This document shows, piece after piece, positions 1-8,124 of a stretch of 45,330 bases of DNA. Within the stretch, counting starts at the first letter, position 1. Every line of letters starts with the position of its first letter. This stretch comes from Sphaeroforma arctica JP610 (lineage: Eukaryota; Opisthokonta; Ichthyosporea; Ichthyophonida). The notes under the pieces were generated by a model, which was not told the DNA's origin, made no database searches, and worked only from the letters and a program-made list of their open reading frames with translations. The stretch is taken from assembly GCF_001186125.1 (NCBI RefSeq), contig NW_014040203.1, positions 19,750 to 65,079 of the forward strand. The letters run 5' to 3'. A program made the position numbers and the translations under genes.

Positions 1-68
1 ATATATATTCACATTTATATATATATGTATATATATATATATATATATTATGTATATGCAATATGTAT

Positions 69-118
<50 letters not shown>

Positions 119-137
119 ATGTGTATATACATATAGT

Positions 138-170
<33 letters not shown>

Positions 171-231
171 CTATATATATATATATATATATGTATATCT
201 TATGTATATGCAGTATATATATATATGCAAC

Positions 232-269
<38 letters not shown>

Positions 270-480
270 TGTGTGTGTGTGTGTATATATACTTTCACGC
301 GTCCATAATCATATACGTATGCATGTATGTTGTAATATATATATATATATATACATTGCTTCTTGTTTATTGTGTATTGTTCATTGGTTATTGGTTATCG
401 GTTTTTTTCTTATTCTTTATATGTATATATATATATATATATGTTAATATTTCAATAAATTGTATATATATATTTATATA
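1..480. repeat. TA/TG microsatellite tract
   Basis: Long (TA)n runs with (TG)n and TATG islands fill this stretch. Open frames here read as Tyr/Ile/Val/Cys-rich strings, which is what dinucleotide repeats produce, so no gene is called. It ends directly before a splice-acceptor-like TTTTGTCTAG at 505-514 and the first supported exon of the downstream gene, so it is probably an intron or 5' flank. Confidence 0.95.
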
Positions 481-514
481 TAGGCCTGCTTATTCTCACG
501 ACCATTTTGTCTAG

Positions 515-2315
515 GTCCGCAATGAACATAGTGGAGCAGAAGAAAGCCGATCACCGCAAGAACCACCCTAACCGCCCAGAACCCAAAGTGCTTCCGGTGA
601 TCGATGAGAATCTCACCATAAAAGAAGGTCCTATCATTGATCTATGGCTGATGCTGAATGAGACTCCGTTGTACAGGGATCTGGGTATGTGTACTATACT
701 CCACTGTTATTTGCATGGAATCTACATTTGATTATAGCCATGACGAGTATGGACAACACTGTTTGGTGTTTGTGTGTATGTATGTATTATGTATGTGATT
801 ATGAGTACAGCTAAATATCTTCCGTTGTAACCGACAACTGTGTATACTCATATTCCGGTGTCTGTGTGTGGTGCGTCTGGGTCTTGAATAGCTATTGATT
901 AGTATGCCATCCTCAACGATACGCTGGAGACCTGTAGGTGAAGCTATACGGAACTCTGTTAAATCTGTTGTATCGGGATCTGCGTATGTGCTCCGTTATT
1001 GTCGTTGGTAGTGTATACATGTGAGTGCTGGGCGTGTTGCAGTCCGTTATCGGGGACGAGAAGGTTTCTTACTGTAGCAGGGATCGAGCATGTGGGCTAT
1101 TTCTCTGAGTGTAACGTACATGTGGACATATGATTGTTCTCCATATTATACTGCTATCTCTGAGCCTACATATAGATATAGCTGTAGTGTCACCAAGATC
1201 ATGTATCTGTAAACTCACGGGTGTTCTGGCATGTTTACTTTGCACATTCCAGTGTCGGCAAACTGCCAATCAGATTGGACGCCGCACCATCTAAAAATTG
1301 AAAATCATGCACCAACCGCCAAAAAGGGTGCAAAACCAGAGAGAAGGAGTACAAGGTCACTGGCACCCTCTTCCATAGAGCCGAAGAAATCGTCTTCAAA
1401 ATATGCAGTAAGAGTTCCAGCTGATGTTATACACGCACGTTTACGTTTATGTTTACGTTAATATTTCCGTTAATGTTTCCGTATGCGTATGCGTATTCGT
1501 ATGCGTATGCGTATGCGTGTGCGTATGTGTAGGCGTGTATGTGTATCGTGGAGAATGTAGACAGCAGTAAGTTCACCATTTAAAGTATAGCTACAGATAC
1601 GAATACGCTTATTGCAAGTGCACCTGACCGTGTGCCACTTAAGTTACAGTTGAGTGTACAAGTATTTGTATTGAAAAGGCGTCAGTGGGTAAGCTATCAA
1701 ATGTGTACCTTCATATACGTATACGTATATTGCATACGCGTGCTTTGTATAGCAGACCAATGGGTCACTCTGAGTAGACAGCAATGTATCAGCACTGCTA
1801 TATGAACCCATGCTTGCACGCACGATCGCTTGATATATATTAGCTTAACGCCACAGAACCGTTGGAAAGTACTTTACTACACTAGCGTATGAATTCTACA
1901 TATACACATATTCGCTAAATTATGTATCTCACATAGGTACATTTACTTGACATGTATTTCCCTCCGAATACCGCATACACACATTAGCACTATCTTGTAA
2001 CCCCACATATACACACAGACACTGACTTATGAAACCCACATACATATATTCCAACCAGGCAAGGCAAACGCGTTCAGCATCCGGTACATCACGTCCCGTT
2101 TCCCCAAAGCCAGCCACACGCACAACTGGACGTTCTAAGCGAACGGTTGCACAGCCTGTGCACGAGTCCGAGTCAGGGGGAGACGATGTATGTGCGAGAT
2201 AGACTGCTATGCAGTTGTGATTGAGTATCAGTATGAGTGTACTTGCACCACATCATGTATATATGTATATATGAATATATGTATGTATATATATATATGT
2301 GTGTGTGTGTGTGTA

Positions 2316-2353
<38 letters not shown>

Positions 2354-2875
2354 TGTGTGCATATCAACTTACATACAAGCACCAGGTCACAACAACACAA
2401 GCGTTTGCACAGCCGGTGCAGGCGTCTGCGTTCGAGAAGAACAGTGATTCTAATCACACGGTCAACCCCAATTCACCTACCCTGATTCCTAAATCTTAAA
2501 ATCACAAAATTTTACAATCCCGAAATCCTAAAATCCTAAAATCCTAAAATCCTATATCTCTCACAGGGCTCCTCCTACAATGCTTCGGACGAGGAAGCTA
2601 CCTCCGACAACTCCGAACCCACCGTCGCCAAAGGGTCCCAACGACCCACCACCTCATCAGCAACACGCAGGAGTGCTCGAAACACACGCGCACGCTTACC
2701 AGACACCACAGACAGCAACGACGGCTCTGCCTTGGCTCGGAATAAGAACAGAAACGCACAGGCAACGTCGCACACGAGTAGACGTACAAGCAAGCGCAAG
2801 GCAGTGAGTGTGGAGAAGGCAGTCAAGCGACCTTCGCCTAGGAAACGGGTGGTAAGTTTAGTGTGCTTATGTATT

Positions 2876-2921
<46 letters not shown>

Positions 2922-5900
2922 TGTGTGTTTGCGTGTGTGTGGTGGTGGTATAGAAAATAGATCGATAAGTGTTATGTATTTACGTATACATATATATATA
3001 TATATGGGTGGGGGGGGTGTTTGTGTCTGTGTTCTATACACATACAATTCATTGAATGCATAGACAGACTCACCTATATGCGCATGTGTATCACAGTTGT
3101 ATGACAATCCCACAATGCGTTGTTACGTTTTCTTCACTTTACCTTACCTGTCATCAGGCAGCAATTCCTCGACCCAAAGCAGTCGCACTACAGGTGTGTA
3201 CTTATCAGTCTATCTCTCTCATTAGTATTGCATATACCAAACCGTTTCTCGTTTCATTTATTGTGTCGGAAGTTTTGAACGGTTATGCCGAACGCCGTAT
3301 TTTTACCGCTACTACCACGTGTAAATTTATTTGCTGTGTCCCATACGCCTGTATAGCTCAGATTAGAACTGTATCAGTCACACAGCAACCATCAAGTCTT
3401 AATACACGTGCCTGTACGTTTTCTCAGCAACTACCAAGTCTTCATACACGTGCCTATACGTTTTCTCAGCAACTACCGAGTTTTCATACACGTGTCTGTA
3501 CGTTTTCTCATTTGTGTCACCAGGCACCAATGCCCAGGCCCAAAGCCGTTGCGCTACCGGTGAGTACTAGTAACAACCTTTACGCTTTAGTTTTGTTTCG
3601 TTATTCGTTGCACTGATTTGTCGTGCTATCAGTTTTCATAGCTAAGACCATACTCTTACTCTTACAACCTTGCTTATGACTGATGGCAACGGCCGTTTAC
3701 GTATTGTTACATTTTCTTTCTGTCTCGCCAGATTTCTGTGCCCAGGCCAGCGGCAGTTGCATTGCCGGTGAGTACAAATAACAACCTGCAGTCTTCAGTT
3801 TCGCTTCGTTATTATTTGTACTGATTTGTCGTACCAGCTTAGACCATACTTACAACTTTGCTAATGAATATTGACACCGGCCATTTATGTATTGCTATGT
3901 TTTCTTTCCTATCTGACCAGAAGTTTGTACCCAGACCAGAGGCAATTGCGTTGCCGGTGAGTACTAGTAATAACCTGCAGTCTTCATTTTCGCTTCATTT
4001 TCGATCATGCTGATTTCGCAGCTTAGACCATACCCTTATAACTCGCTTATGAGCAACCATAATGGCCATTTACGTATATATACGTTTTCTATTCTGCGCC
4101 TTCAGGCTTCAGTGCCCAGGCACAAAGCAGTTGCACTACAGGTGAGCTCTGACCAATTCTTTCCACTGGCCAGACTGCGTCATTTAGTATCATGTTTACG
4201 TTTTCGTTTAAGCTTGTTTTATTTTCATCATGGGACATTAACCATGGTGGCTCAAACATATTTTAGTCACAGTGTTCATATACGTATTATTACGTATGTT
4301 CATCTATCCTGCAGCAGCTACAGCGCAGGTGAGTGCTTACGAATCAATTTCTAATTGTTTTACGTTTTGCATCGTACTCTGTCTAACTACTTATTTCCGT
4401 GAGTGCGTTTGCATATATACGTTTACGTATTTCGTTGAAAACGACAGGCACCCCTATCAATTGGCGAAGTCTATGGCGTAGTACCCGCTCATCCTTTTTT
4501 TTCAGGTCAATGCTTTTTAGCGTACGTTTTCTTAAACGTGGGTGTACTTTCTATTACTTTTTATTAACACCACCTGACGTTTTCTCAGACGCAGGTGTAC
4601 TTTCAATTGTCTCACCACCTTACGTTTGTCTGCCCTTTTCTGTGATCTGGGTGTAGTGAACCATGAACCACCCCCACACTCTGGCACACGAAGACGATGA
4701 CTATGCTATGTTTTTGTTAACGTAAATACTTTAAACTACGGATTCCTGTTTTCAGGCAGTAGAGAAGCGCATACCACCGCCGCCACAGCACGAACATGCA
4801 GACACACACACATCAGATGAAAGCAAAAGTGACGAGACCGACAACGACTTTGTCAGTGAAGCGGAACATACCACTAACCAGCAACTATATGGCCACGATG
4901 TACCACGACAGCACAAAGGGTGAGTGTGTGTGCAAAGGGTATCTATGCACGTTTGCTATAAATATATAAATATGTACGTACATGAATATGTATATATATA
5001 TATAAGTGTGTGTGTGTGTGTGCGTGTGTGTGTGCGTATGTGTATGTGTATATTTATGTATGTATGTATGTATGTATGTACATATGTATGTATGTATATA
5101 TGTATATGTATGTATATATATATATATATATATAGATGTGTGTGTGTATGTGTGTGTGTATGTATATATATATATATATATATTTAGTCAATACCTTGCA
5201 GATCCTCATGACAGCCAGCACTATAGACGCGCAACCCTGCACTCCACACAGTTTCCTGAGGGATAGACACCCCAAGTGAAACGGATACGTGCTCTCCAGA
5301 AGTGATATGTGCGATTTTAGATCAATCGAAGACGTTCTCCTCCAGGAATGATATGTGTGACTTTTTGGCGGATACCCATACCTTTGAGTTTGAATTTGCT
5401 GTCGATGGCTATCTGCCTGAGGTTTTAGAGTTTTAGGGTTCAGGGTTTTTGTATATTACGGGATGTTGTAGTCTATCGTCTTCTTAGTCCAATCCTTAAT
5501 TTTTGTCCTCCCCGCTGTGGCTGTATTCAATTAAGTTTAGTCTTAGGACCCCTTTGGTGCAGTCTGATGCTATCTATTTAGTTGGCGTAAGAATTGAGAA
5601 TCGTAGGAAATCGGGGTAGGAATAGAGATTTTTAGGAATTGGAAATTTGGCGCGGTTGAGCGGAATTTCCGAGTCTATTTGGCCAAAACGTGATACCAAA
5701 CTTATACGAGAATAAGAACTTATGTATGGATAAACCCATGAACAATACGTTTTTATTGCTACCCGTGTCAATTGTATCAATGGCTGTTTGCGAATAGTTT
5801 CCTATGGGCAGTATTGGTTGACTGTAGCTAATGATTTGTTCTCATGACACCCGCAAACATGTATTGGTGACTGCTGGCCAATAGTTTCCTATTGGGTAGT

Positions 5901-6305
5901 GTTGCTTGACTCTGTAGCTAATGAATTGCTCTGATGTCACACGCGAACATACGTACCAGACGACGGGCGTACGAGTTGTCTTATCTGGAGAACAGGAAGA
6001 AAATCGAAATACTGAACTACTTGAGATCAATTGGGTCCTCCGAATACCAAAGGTACGAGTGTGTGCAAAGCTTATACAGCACGCAACACACACTACTACC
6101 TGCATGGCAACGACAGCATTCAAGTGTTTGTACATGGATGTGTGTGTATGTCTTAGATGTATCACCTCGATCACATACACTATGTTCTAGCCGCTTGGGT
6201 GTACATGTTTGTCAATGCTGGATATGTGTCTATTTGTATGCATATCCTGAGAGATTTGTCTGGATCATATGCACCTGTTTCTTTCCTTCTATCTCTCTCT
6301 CTCGC

Positions 6306-6351
<46 letters not shown>

Positions 6352-6368
6352 GTATGTATGTATGTATG

Positions 6369-6405
<37 letters not shown>

Positions 6406-6758
6406 ATGTATGCATGGCTATCCTAGATGCTTGTATCTCATTGTATGCAAAGATATATAGTATATGTTGCATTTACCTACACGTATATTCTAGTGCTTGC
6501 ATCTCATTGTGCAAAGATATGTAGTATATATTGCACTTTGTCCTGTTCATACACCTGTGTATCACTTTGTACATATATAGCATTTATATATCTGATATCA
6601 TTCATATAACTGCATGTATATTCGAGATGCTTCATACTGCCCATATACCTGTGTATCTCAATGTATATATATATATAGCTTTCATACATCTGATATTATT
6701 CATATAATAGCAAGTATATTCTAGAGGCTTCATCCTGCTCATACACCTGTGTATCTCA

Positions 6759-6789
<31 letters not shown>

Positions 6790-7011
6790 GCATTCATATA
6801 TCTGATATCATTCATATAACTGCATTTATTCTTTAGATGCTTTATCCTGCTCATACATACGCGTGTTACTCGCTGATGCAGGTGCCACGAAGCCTACAAA
6901 GCCGAAATGATTAAACTCTTTGATCTGCCGCTAGAGACCTCCTCTCCTACACCCACACCCCAACAGCAGGCAAGTGGTGCTAAGATGTATAGCTATAGGC
7001 GTGTCGGTTGA
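515..7011 (+). CDS. Unknown basic/low-complexity protein gene with many exons and a 36-nt micro-exon array
   Basis: I do not recognise this protein. Exons read by eye, with GT-AG borders and matching phases, are 515-684 (first Met codon at 522), 1253-1407, 2059-2187, possibly 2386-2460, 2567-2851, five micro-exons (3158-3193, 3524-3559, 3732-3767, 3921-3956, 4106-4141), possibly 4448-4477, then 4756-4919, 5960-6052 and 6882-7011 (stop TGA at 7009). The order is: an N-terminal segment with PIIDLWLMLNETPLYRDL; a long Ser/Thr/Arg/Lys-rich, probably disordered part; 12-residue repeats; a PPPP and Asp/Glu-rich segment; and a C-terminal, likely helical part (YELSYLENRKKIEILNYL, then CHEAYKAEMIKLFDL). 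The basic disordered middle would suit a nuclear protein, which is inference. The chain of matching phases across more than ten junctions is the main evidence that this is one gene. The start is uncertain because an acceptor precedes 515, and an earlier exon may lie outside the window. The end is also uncertain, since 6969 could be a GC donor leading on to the ACY1 exons. Confidence 0.72.
1481..1533. repeat. GTATGC hexanucleotide repeat
   Basis: About nine imperfect copies of GTATGC/GTATTC lie in the intron after exon 1253-1407. They are preceded by a decaying run of GTTTACGTTTATG-like units from about 1436. Confidence 0.85.
2261..2353. repeat. TA/TG microsatellite in intron
   Basis: A (TATG)n/(TG)n tract sits between exon 2059-2187 and the possible duplicated exon at 2386. 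Cys/Val-rich open frames across it are repeat artefacts. Confidence 0.93.
2386..2460 (+). CDS. Possible duplicate of exon 2059-2187
   Basis: After a CAG acceptor at 2383-2385 there is a phase-0 open stretch of 25 codons containing AFAQPVQAS. The preceding exon has TVAQPVHES in the same phase, so the two look like an exon duplication within the unknown gene. The donor after 2460 (GTCAAC) is poor, so this copy may be decaying, use another border, or not be spliced in. Confidence 0.4.
2505..2556. repeat. CCTAAAAT short tandem repeat
   Basis: Repeated CCTAAAAT units lie about 10 bases before the acceptor of exon 2567-2851. They resemble telomere-type repeats only loosely. Confidence 0.7.
2567..2851 (+). 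CDS. Large Ser/Thr/Arg/Lys-rich exon of the unknown gene
   Basis: This 285-nt exon is phase 0 at both ends (TCTCACAG acceptor, GTAAGT donor) and codes 95 residues. Composition moves from acidic (ASDEEATSDNSEP) to strongly basic (RRTSKRKAVSVEKAVKRPSP). Its C-terminal VEKAVKRPSPRKR resembles the sense of the 12-residue repeats that follow, so the micro-exons may have arisen from such a Pro-Arg/Lys segment; that origin is inference. Confidence 0.75.
2878..3018. repeat. TA/TG microsatellite with G-run
   Basis: (TG)n followed by (TA)n and a GGTGGGGGGGG run lie in the intron between exon 2567-2851 and the first micro-exon. Confidence 0.9.
3158..4141 (+). CDS. Array of five tandem 36-nt micro-exons
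   Basis: Five exons of exactly 36 nt lie at 3158-3193, 3524-3559, 3732-3767, 3921-3956 and 4106-4141. Each follows an AG acceptor and precedes GTGAGT, GTGAGC or GTGTGT, and each is phase 0 at both ends. They encode AAIPRPKAVALQ, APMPRPKAVALP, ISVPRPAAVALP, KFVPRPEAIALP and ASVPRHKAVALQ. The introns after copies 2, 3 and 4 are clearly homologous (shared ACTGATTT, CTTAGACCATAC and GGCCATTTA-type blocks), so whole exon-plus-intron units of about 185-208 bp were duplicated. Symmetrical phase means any subset can be skipped without a frame change. A TACGTTTTCT-like motif recurs shortly before most acceptors. A sixth, degenerate unit may exist at 4315-4328. Confidence 0.85.
3383..3508. repeat. Three 42-bp tandem repeats before micro-exon 2
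   Basis: Units start at 3383, 3425 and 3467 and read CAGCAACTACCAAGTCTT followed by CATACACGTGCCTATACG and TTTTCT. At each unit boundary the end of one unit plus the start of the next forms TTTTCTCAG, a good acceptor-like string. The acceptor joined to micro-exon 2 is the later CACCAG at 3518-3523. Confidence 0.88.
4448..4477 (+). CDS. Possible 30-nt exon of the unknown gene
   Basis: After ACGACAG there are 30 nt in phase 0 reading APLSIGEVYG, followed by GTAGTA. Length and phase fit insertion between the last micro-exon and exon 4756, but the donor is weak and nothing else supports it. Confidence 0.3.
4756..4919 (+). CDS. Pro-rich/acidic exon of the unknown gene
   Basis: The exon follows TGTTTTCAG and ends before GTGAGTG. 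It enters in phase 0 and leaves with two bases of a codon (phase 2). It codes AVEKRIPPPPQH and then an Asp/Glu/Ser/Thr-rich stretch (TSDESKSDETDNDFVSEAE). The phase-2 end matches the acceptor at 5959 exactly. An acceptor-like TTGCAG at 5197-5202 would instead lead to a stop after three codons, so a short alternative ending is possible. Confidence 0.72.
4960..5184. repeat. TA/TG/TATG microsatellite
   Basis: Mixed (TA)n, (TG)n and (TATG)n fill the first part of the intron after exon 4756-4919. Confidence 0.93.
5779..5957. repeat. 87-bp tandem duplication next to the acceptor of exon 5960-6052
   Basis: Two imperfect copies share AATAGTTTCCTAT (5793 and 5880) and TGTAGCTAATGA. The second copy runs into the acceptor TACCAG of exon 5960-6052, and the first ends at the corresponding place without a clean AG. 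The rest of this long intron (5190-5780) shows no coding signal. Confidence 0.75.
5960..6052 (+). CDS. C-terminal helical exon of the unknown gene
   Basis: This 93-nt exon enters and leaves in phase 2. It codes RRAYELSYLENRKKIEILN and then YLRSIGSSEYQ. Its borders are GTACCAG and GTACGA. Charged and hydrophobic spacing suggests helices. It joins in frame to exon 6882-7011, giving QR-CHEAYKAEM at the junction. Confidence 0.72.
6305..6412. repeat. TA/TG/TATG microsatellite
   Basis: (TA)n, (TG)n and (TATG)n lie in the intron between exons 5960-6052 and 6882-7011. Confidence 0.93.
6430..6870. repeat. Minisatellite of roughly 90-115 bp units reaching the next exon
   Basis: At least three to four imperfect units contain CATACACCTGTGTATCTCA, a short TA run, and ATATCTGATATCATTCATAT with ACTGCATGTATATTC. 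The final partial unit (TTTATCCTGCTCATACATAC) merges into the acceptor of exon 6882. Confidence 0.8.
6882..7011 (+). CDS. Last exon of the unknown gene, or exon with GC donor
   Basis: The exon follows GATGCAG and enters in phase 2, reading CHEAYKAEMIKLFDLPLETS, then SPTPTPQQQ. Read straight on it stops at TGA 7009-7011. At 6969/6970 the sequence CAG^GCAAGT is a textbook GC-AG donor, leaving phase 0, and would fit the exon at 7689. Both readings are open. Confidence 0.65.
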
Positions 7012-7458
7012 CATTTGATATGGGCGTCTGGTTGGATGAGTCTCATTGCTATACCACAGCAACAGAAGTTATAAAACAAAATAAGGACCGTAATTTCACG
7101 CCTATACTTCAACAGCAGGCAACTAACTGAATATATTATATGTACTCCCACTCACCTGATAAGTTCAATGTAGGCTCGTTTTCTAGTCACGCACACGTTG
7201 TCAAGTGGTTCAGCTTTGCCTTATACGCTCACGTATGTGCATCGGTGCAGTGGTGTGCGCTGTTATTTTGTACAACGAGTGTTGCAGACTTCGCACAGCG
7301 ATGATTGGGATTTCTAGACACGCGAGGGTTTAGTGTTTTTAGGTTGTGACGCACATTCAGATCCTCACCACAATCATACACTTGAGCGTGGTTCATTGAA
7401 TGAATGTTTTGAGTTTTGTGTGTCTGTGTCTATATATAGATATATATATGTATATATG

Positions 7459-7490
<32 letters not shown>

Positions 7491-7688
7491 ATATATGCGT
7501 GTCTGTGTCTGTATCTGTGTGCTTGTCTGTACTTATATATATATATATATACGGATAACGTATCATGATGGTTCCGATTTAAGTATCATCGTGGCACGAC
7601 TCCCCCGGTGTACCAGGAGGGAAGTACGTACCGTATACACGCTATAGTATTAAATTTAACCGTGGATATTCAACCTTATTTTAAACAG
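7012..7688. other. Intergenic spacer or intron
   Basis: No coding signal is seen. It holds a second copy of ACTTCAACAGCAGGCAA (about 7106-7122), similar to the end of exon 6882-6969, and a TA/TG microsatellite at 7427-7552. It ends with the acceptor-like TTATTTTAAACAG. Confidence 0.6.
7427..7552. repeat. TA/TG microsatellite
   Basis: (TA)n with interspersed TG/TCTG units lies between the two host genes. Confidence 0.92.
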
Positions 7689-7791
7689 ATCCAAAATCAG
7701 GCCCAAAGTCCGAAATCTACAGGGCAAGTACAGGCAAACGGAGTGCCTACAGCAACCAAAGCGGAAAAATTCTGGCCGGTGGATGCCAATG
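7689..7791 (+). CDS. Possible 5' exon of aminoacylase-1
   Basis: After TTTTAAACAG there are 103 nt open in phase 0, reading IQNQAQSPKSTGQVQANG, then VPTATKAEKFWPVDAN, and ending in one extra base before GTAATT. That base plus the first two of exon 8125 makes GAG, so the join is in phase with the M20 domain. It has no ATG, and no in-frame ATG exists back to a stop at 7566-7568. It is therefore not a first coding exon unless an upstream one supplies the start. Confidence 0.45.
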
Positions 7792-7929
7792 GTAATTCGC
7801 CTTATAATGCTAAAATGGGAATCAGGATTTAGTCAGATTCATATGAGAAGACTAATTAGGTGCAGGAGTGTATCTGGATTCTATGGATATAGGTACCAAA
7901 TCAGACAGTAGGATTGGGATCAGACTTCA

Positions 7930-8060
7930 ATATATATATATATGTGTGTGTGTGTATGTGTGTGTGTGTGTGTGTGTGCGTGTATGTGTGTATATGTATG
8001 TATATATGTGTGTGAGTGTGTGTGTGTATGCGTACATGCACATATGTATGTATATGTATA
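7930..8060. repeat. TG/TA microsatellite
   Basis: (TG)n and (TATG)n lie in the intron between 7791 and 8125. Confidence 0.92.
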
Positions 8061-8124
8061 AATAATACATGTCTGCTCAATTGACTGTTTGCTTCTCCTT
8101 CTGTTCCTCTTCGCCTACTATCAG

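Noticed and set aside
25-514. Tyr/Ile/Val/Cys-rich open frames
   Set aside because: They are translations of (TA)n and (TG)n microsatellites; the same applies to similar frames at 2190-2500, 4924-5275, 6157-6460, 7868-8164, 8169-8438 and 8835-9123.
3383-3508. CRISPR-like array
   Set aside because: The 42-bp units are contiguous with no spacers and lie in a eukaryotic intron.
4315-4328. Sixth micro-exon copy
   Set aside because: An AG and a GTGAGT are present, but the interval is 14 nt (or 11 or 5 with the other AGs), none a multiple of three, so it breaks the phase pattern; kept only as a possible remnant.
5203-5266. Alternative exon after 4919
   Set aside because: In the required phase it meets a stop after three codons; exon 5960-6052 fits much better. 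A rare alternative end cannot be excluded.
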